64,000 bases of DNA, from contig NZ_LGCI01000006.1 of assembly GCF_001281525.1 (NCBI RefSeq), positions 224,048 through 288,047 on the forward strand. Reading direction: 5' to 3'. Below are positions 63,360-64,000 of the stretch, piece after piece. The DNA comes from Lysinibacillus macroides. GTDB taxonomy: Bacteria; Bacillota; Bacilli; Bacillales_A; Planococcaceae. Position numbers and translations under genes: made by a program. The stretch's first letter is position 1; every line of letters starts with the position of its first letter. Under the pieces are notes generated by a model that saw nothing but the letters and a program-made list of their open reading frames with translations, made no database searches and had not been told where the DNA came from.

Positions 63360-64000
63360 AATAAAAAAACTGTAAACCTTTTTGTATTTCTGCAAGCACC
63401 TCTTCATCCTGCTCCATCACTTCTGCTTCATGCAAGGCAGCTTGTGCTTGTTCTCCACCTATTTTGCCTAAAGCCCATGCTGCTGTACCGCGAATTACCG
63501 GTCGTTCATCTTTTTGAAGCAGCACAATTAAATCTGGCACAGCAGCCTCCTCTTTAAAATGGGCAAGTGCTAAAATCGCATTGCGTTGAATAGGCTTTTT
63601 CCCCCGCCACGAGCCTGAAATATGACCAAACCTTGACTTAAATTCTCGATTAGAGATTGTTAAAAGTGGCGTTAGCAATGGTTTCGCAAGCTCAGGATCT
63701 GGCTGAAATTCCTCGTGAATCCAGTTAATCTTGCCTTTATTTTTAGGACATACCGTCTGACACGTATCACAGCCATATAGACGGTTACCAATATGACTCC
63801 GAAACTCATCTGGAAGCATTCCCTTCGTCTGCGTTAAAAAGGCAATACAGCGCTGGGCATTTAGCTGTCCTCCCTCGATTAATGCCCCTGTCGGACATAC
63901 ATCTAGGCATAAACGACAGTCCCCACATTCATCCTCCATCGGCTGATCGGGCGCAAAAGGAATATTTGTAATAAGCTCACCTAAGTAAACATAGGAGCCA
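63358..64000 (-). CDS. queG: Epoxyqueuosine reductase QueG, C-terminal part, cut by the window edge
   Basis: The frame is open to the window end, so the N-terminal cobalamin-binding part is missing. The seen part has two 4Fe-4S clusters (CGDCRLCLDVCP; YGCDTCQTVCPK) and a C-terminal HEAT-type segment (NAILALAHFKEEAAVPDLIVLL, TAAWALGKIGGEQAQ), as in QueG. It reduces epoxyqueuosine to queuosine in tRNA. Genomic neighbour of trmL, as in B. subtilis. Confidence 0.93.
   Translation of the reverse strand, partial: GSYVYLGELITNIPFAPDQPMEDECGDCRLCLDVCPTGALIEGGQLNAQRCIAFLTQTKGMLPDEFRSHIGNRLYGCDTCQTVCPKNKGKINWIHEEFQPDPELAKPLLTPLLTISNREFKSRFGHISGSWRGKKPIQRNAILALAHFKEEAAVPDLIVLLQKDERPVIRGTAAWALGKIGGEQAQAALHEAEVMEQDEEVLAEIQKGLQFFY

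Overview
The window reads as chromosome of a low-GC, spore-forming Bacillaceae/Planococcaceae bacterium, most likely Lysinibacillus or a close relative. This is inferred from AT-rich codon use, strong AGGAGG-type ribosome-binding sites, a YjcZ-type mini spore protein, and long stretches of gene order shared with the Bacillus subtilis hemEHY - ecs - hit - trpP - scoC - prsA - yhaMNO - yhaR - yhe region. No rRNA, tRNA, CRISPR array, prophage or replication origin was seen.

Layout. 1-3.5 kb: the 3' part of an IS4/IS1182-type transposase, then a succinate/acetate-type CoA-transferase with a LysR regulator. 3.7-8 kb: haem operon hemE-hemH-hemY (minus strand) with haem-degrading hmoB divergent. 8-11.2 kb: an Rpn-family nuclease gene with a GLEQ repeat tract and a likely intragenic start, and ecsA-ecsB. 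11.4-16 kb: hit, trpP (with a TRAP-type leader), yhaH-like, scoC, a DUF3267 protein, two tiny membrane proteins and prsA. 16-25 kb: a chemoreceptor, the coupled yhaO-yhaN-yhaM operon, yhzD, yhaR and trhO. 25-39.5 kb: a KsdD-like flavoprotein, T-box(Ser)-serA, Nudix and HAD hydrolases, an MsmX-type ATPase, a secreted ComEC-like metallo-beta-lactamase protein, hemZ, a stalk-domain protein, an RNase H-like protein, yheA-yheB and yheE.

39.5-54 kb is the accessory part: a secreted protein broken in a G-run, a VanZ protein, three ISL3-type remnants (one with intact inverted repeats and a perfect 8-bp target duplication but two in-frame stops), a CNNM/CBS transporter, a CDF exporter and a degraded copy of its 3' end, an SLH beta-helix surface protein, an orphan ComA-like regulator, transposase scraps and a WYL regulator. 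54-64 kb: a response regulator with a BTAD domain and Glu in place of the phospho-acceptor Asp, the YhcY/YhcZ-like two-component pair, bdbC, yhcT-like, an aldo-keto reductase, catE with a palindromic operator, an ECF sigma/anti-sigma pair, trmL and a truncated queG.

How the genes work together. hemE, hemH and hemY carry uroporphyrinogen to coprohaem, and hmoB opposes them by degrading haem; hemZ is a separate oxygen-independent step. PrsA, Ecs, ScoC and BdbC all bear on protein secretion and exoprotein control. Amino-acid supply is sensed by RNA: a TRAP-type site for the tryptophan transporter and a serine T-box for serA. The observations most worth following are the intragenic start in the Rpn gene, a two-hairpin leader element present twice, the exact 21-bp-period array before trmL, and the E54 response regulator.
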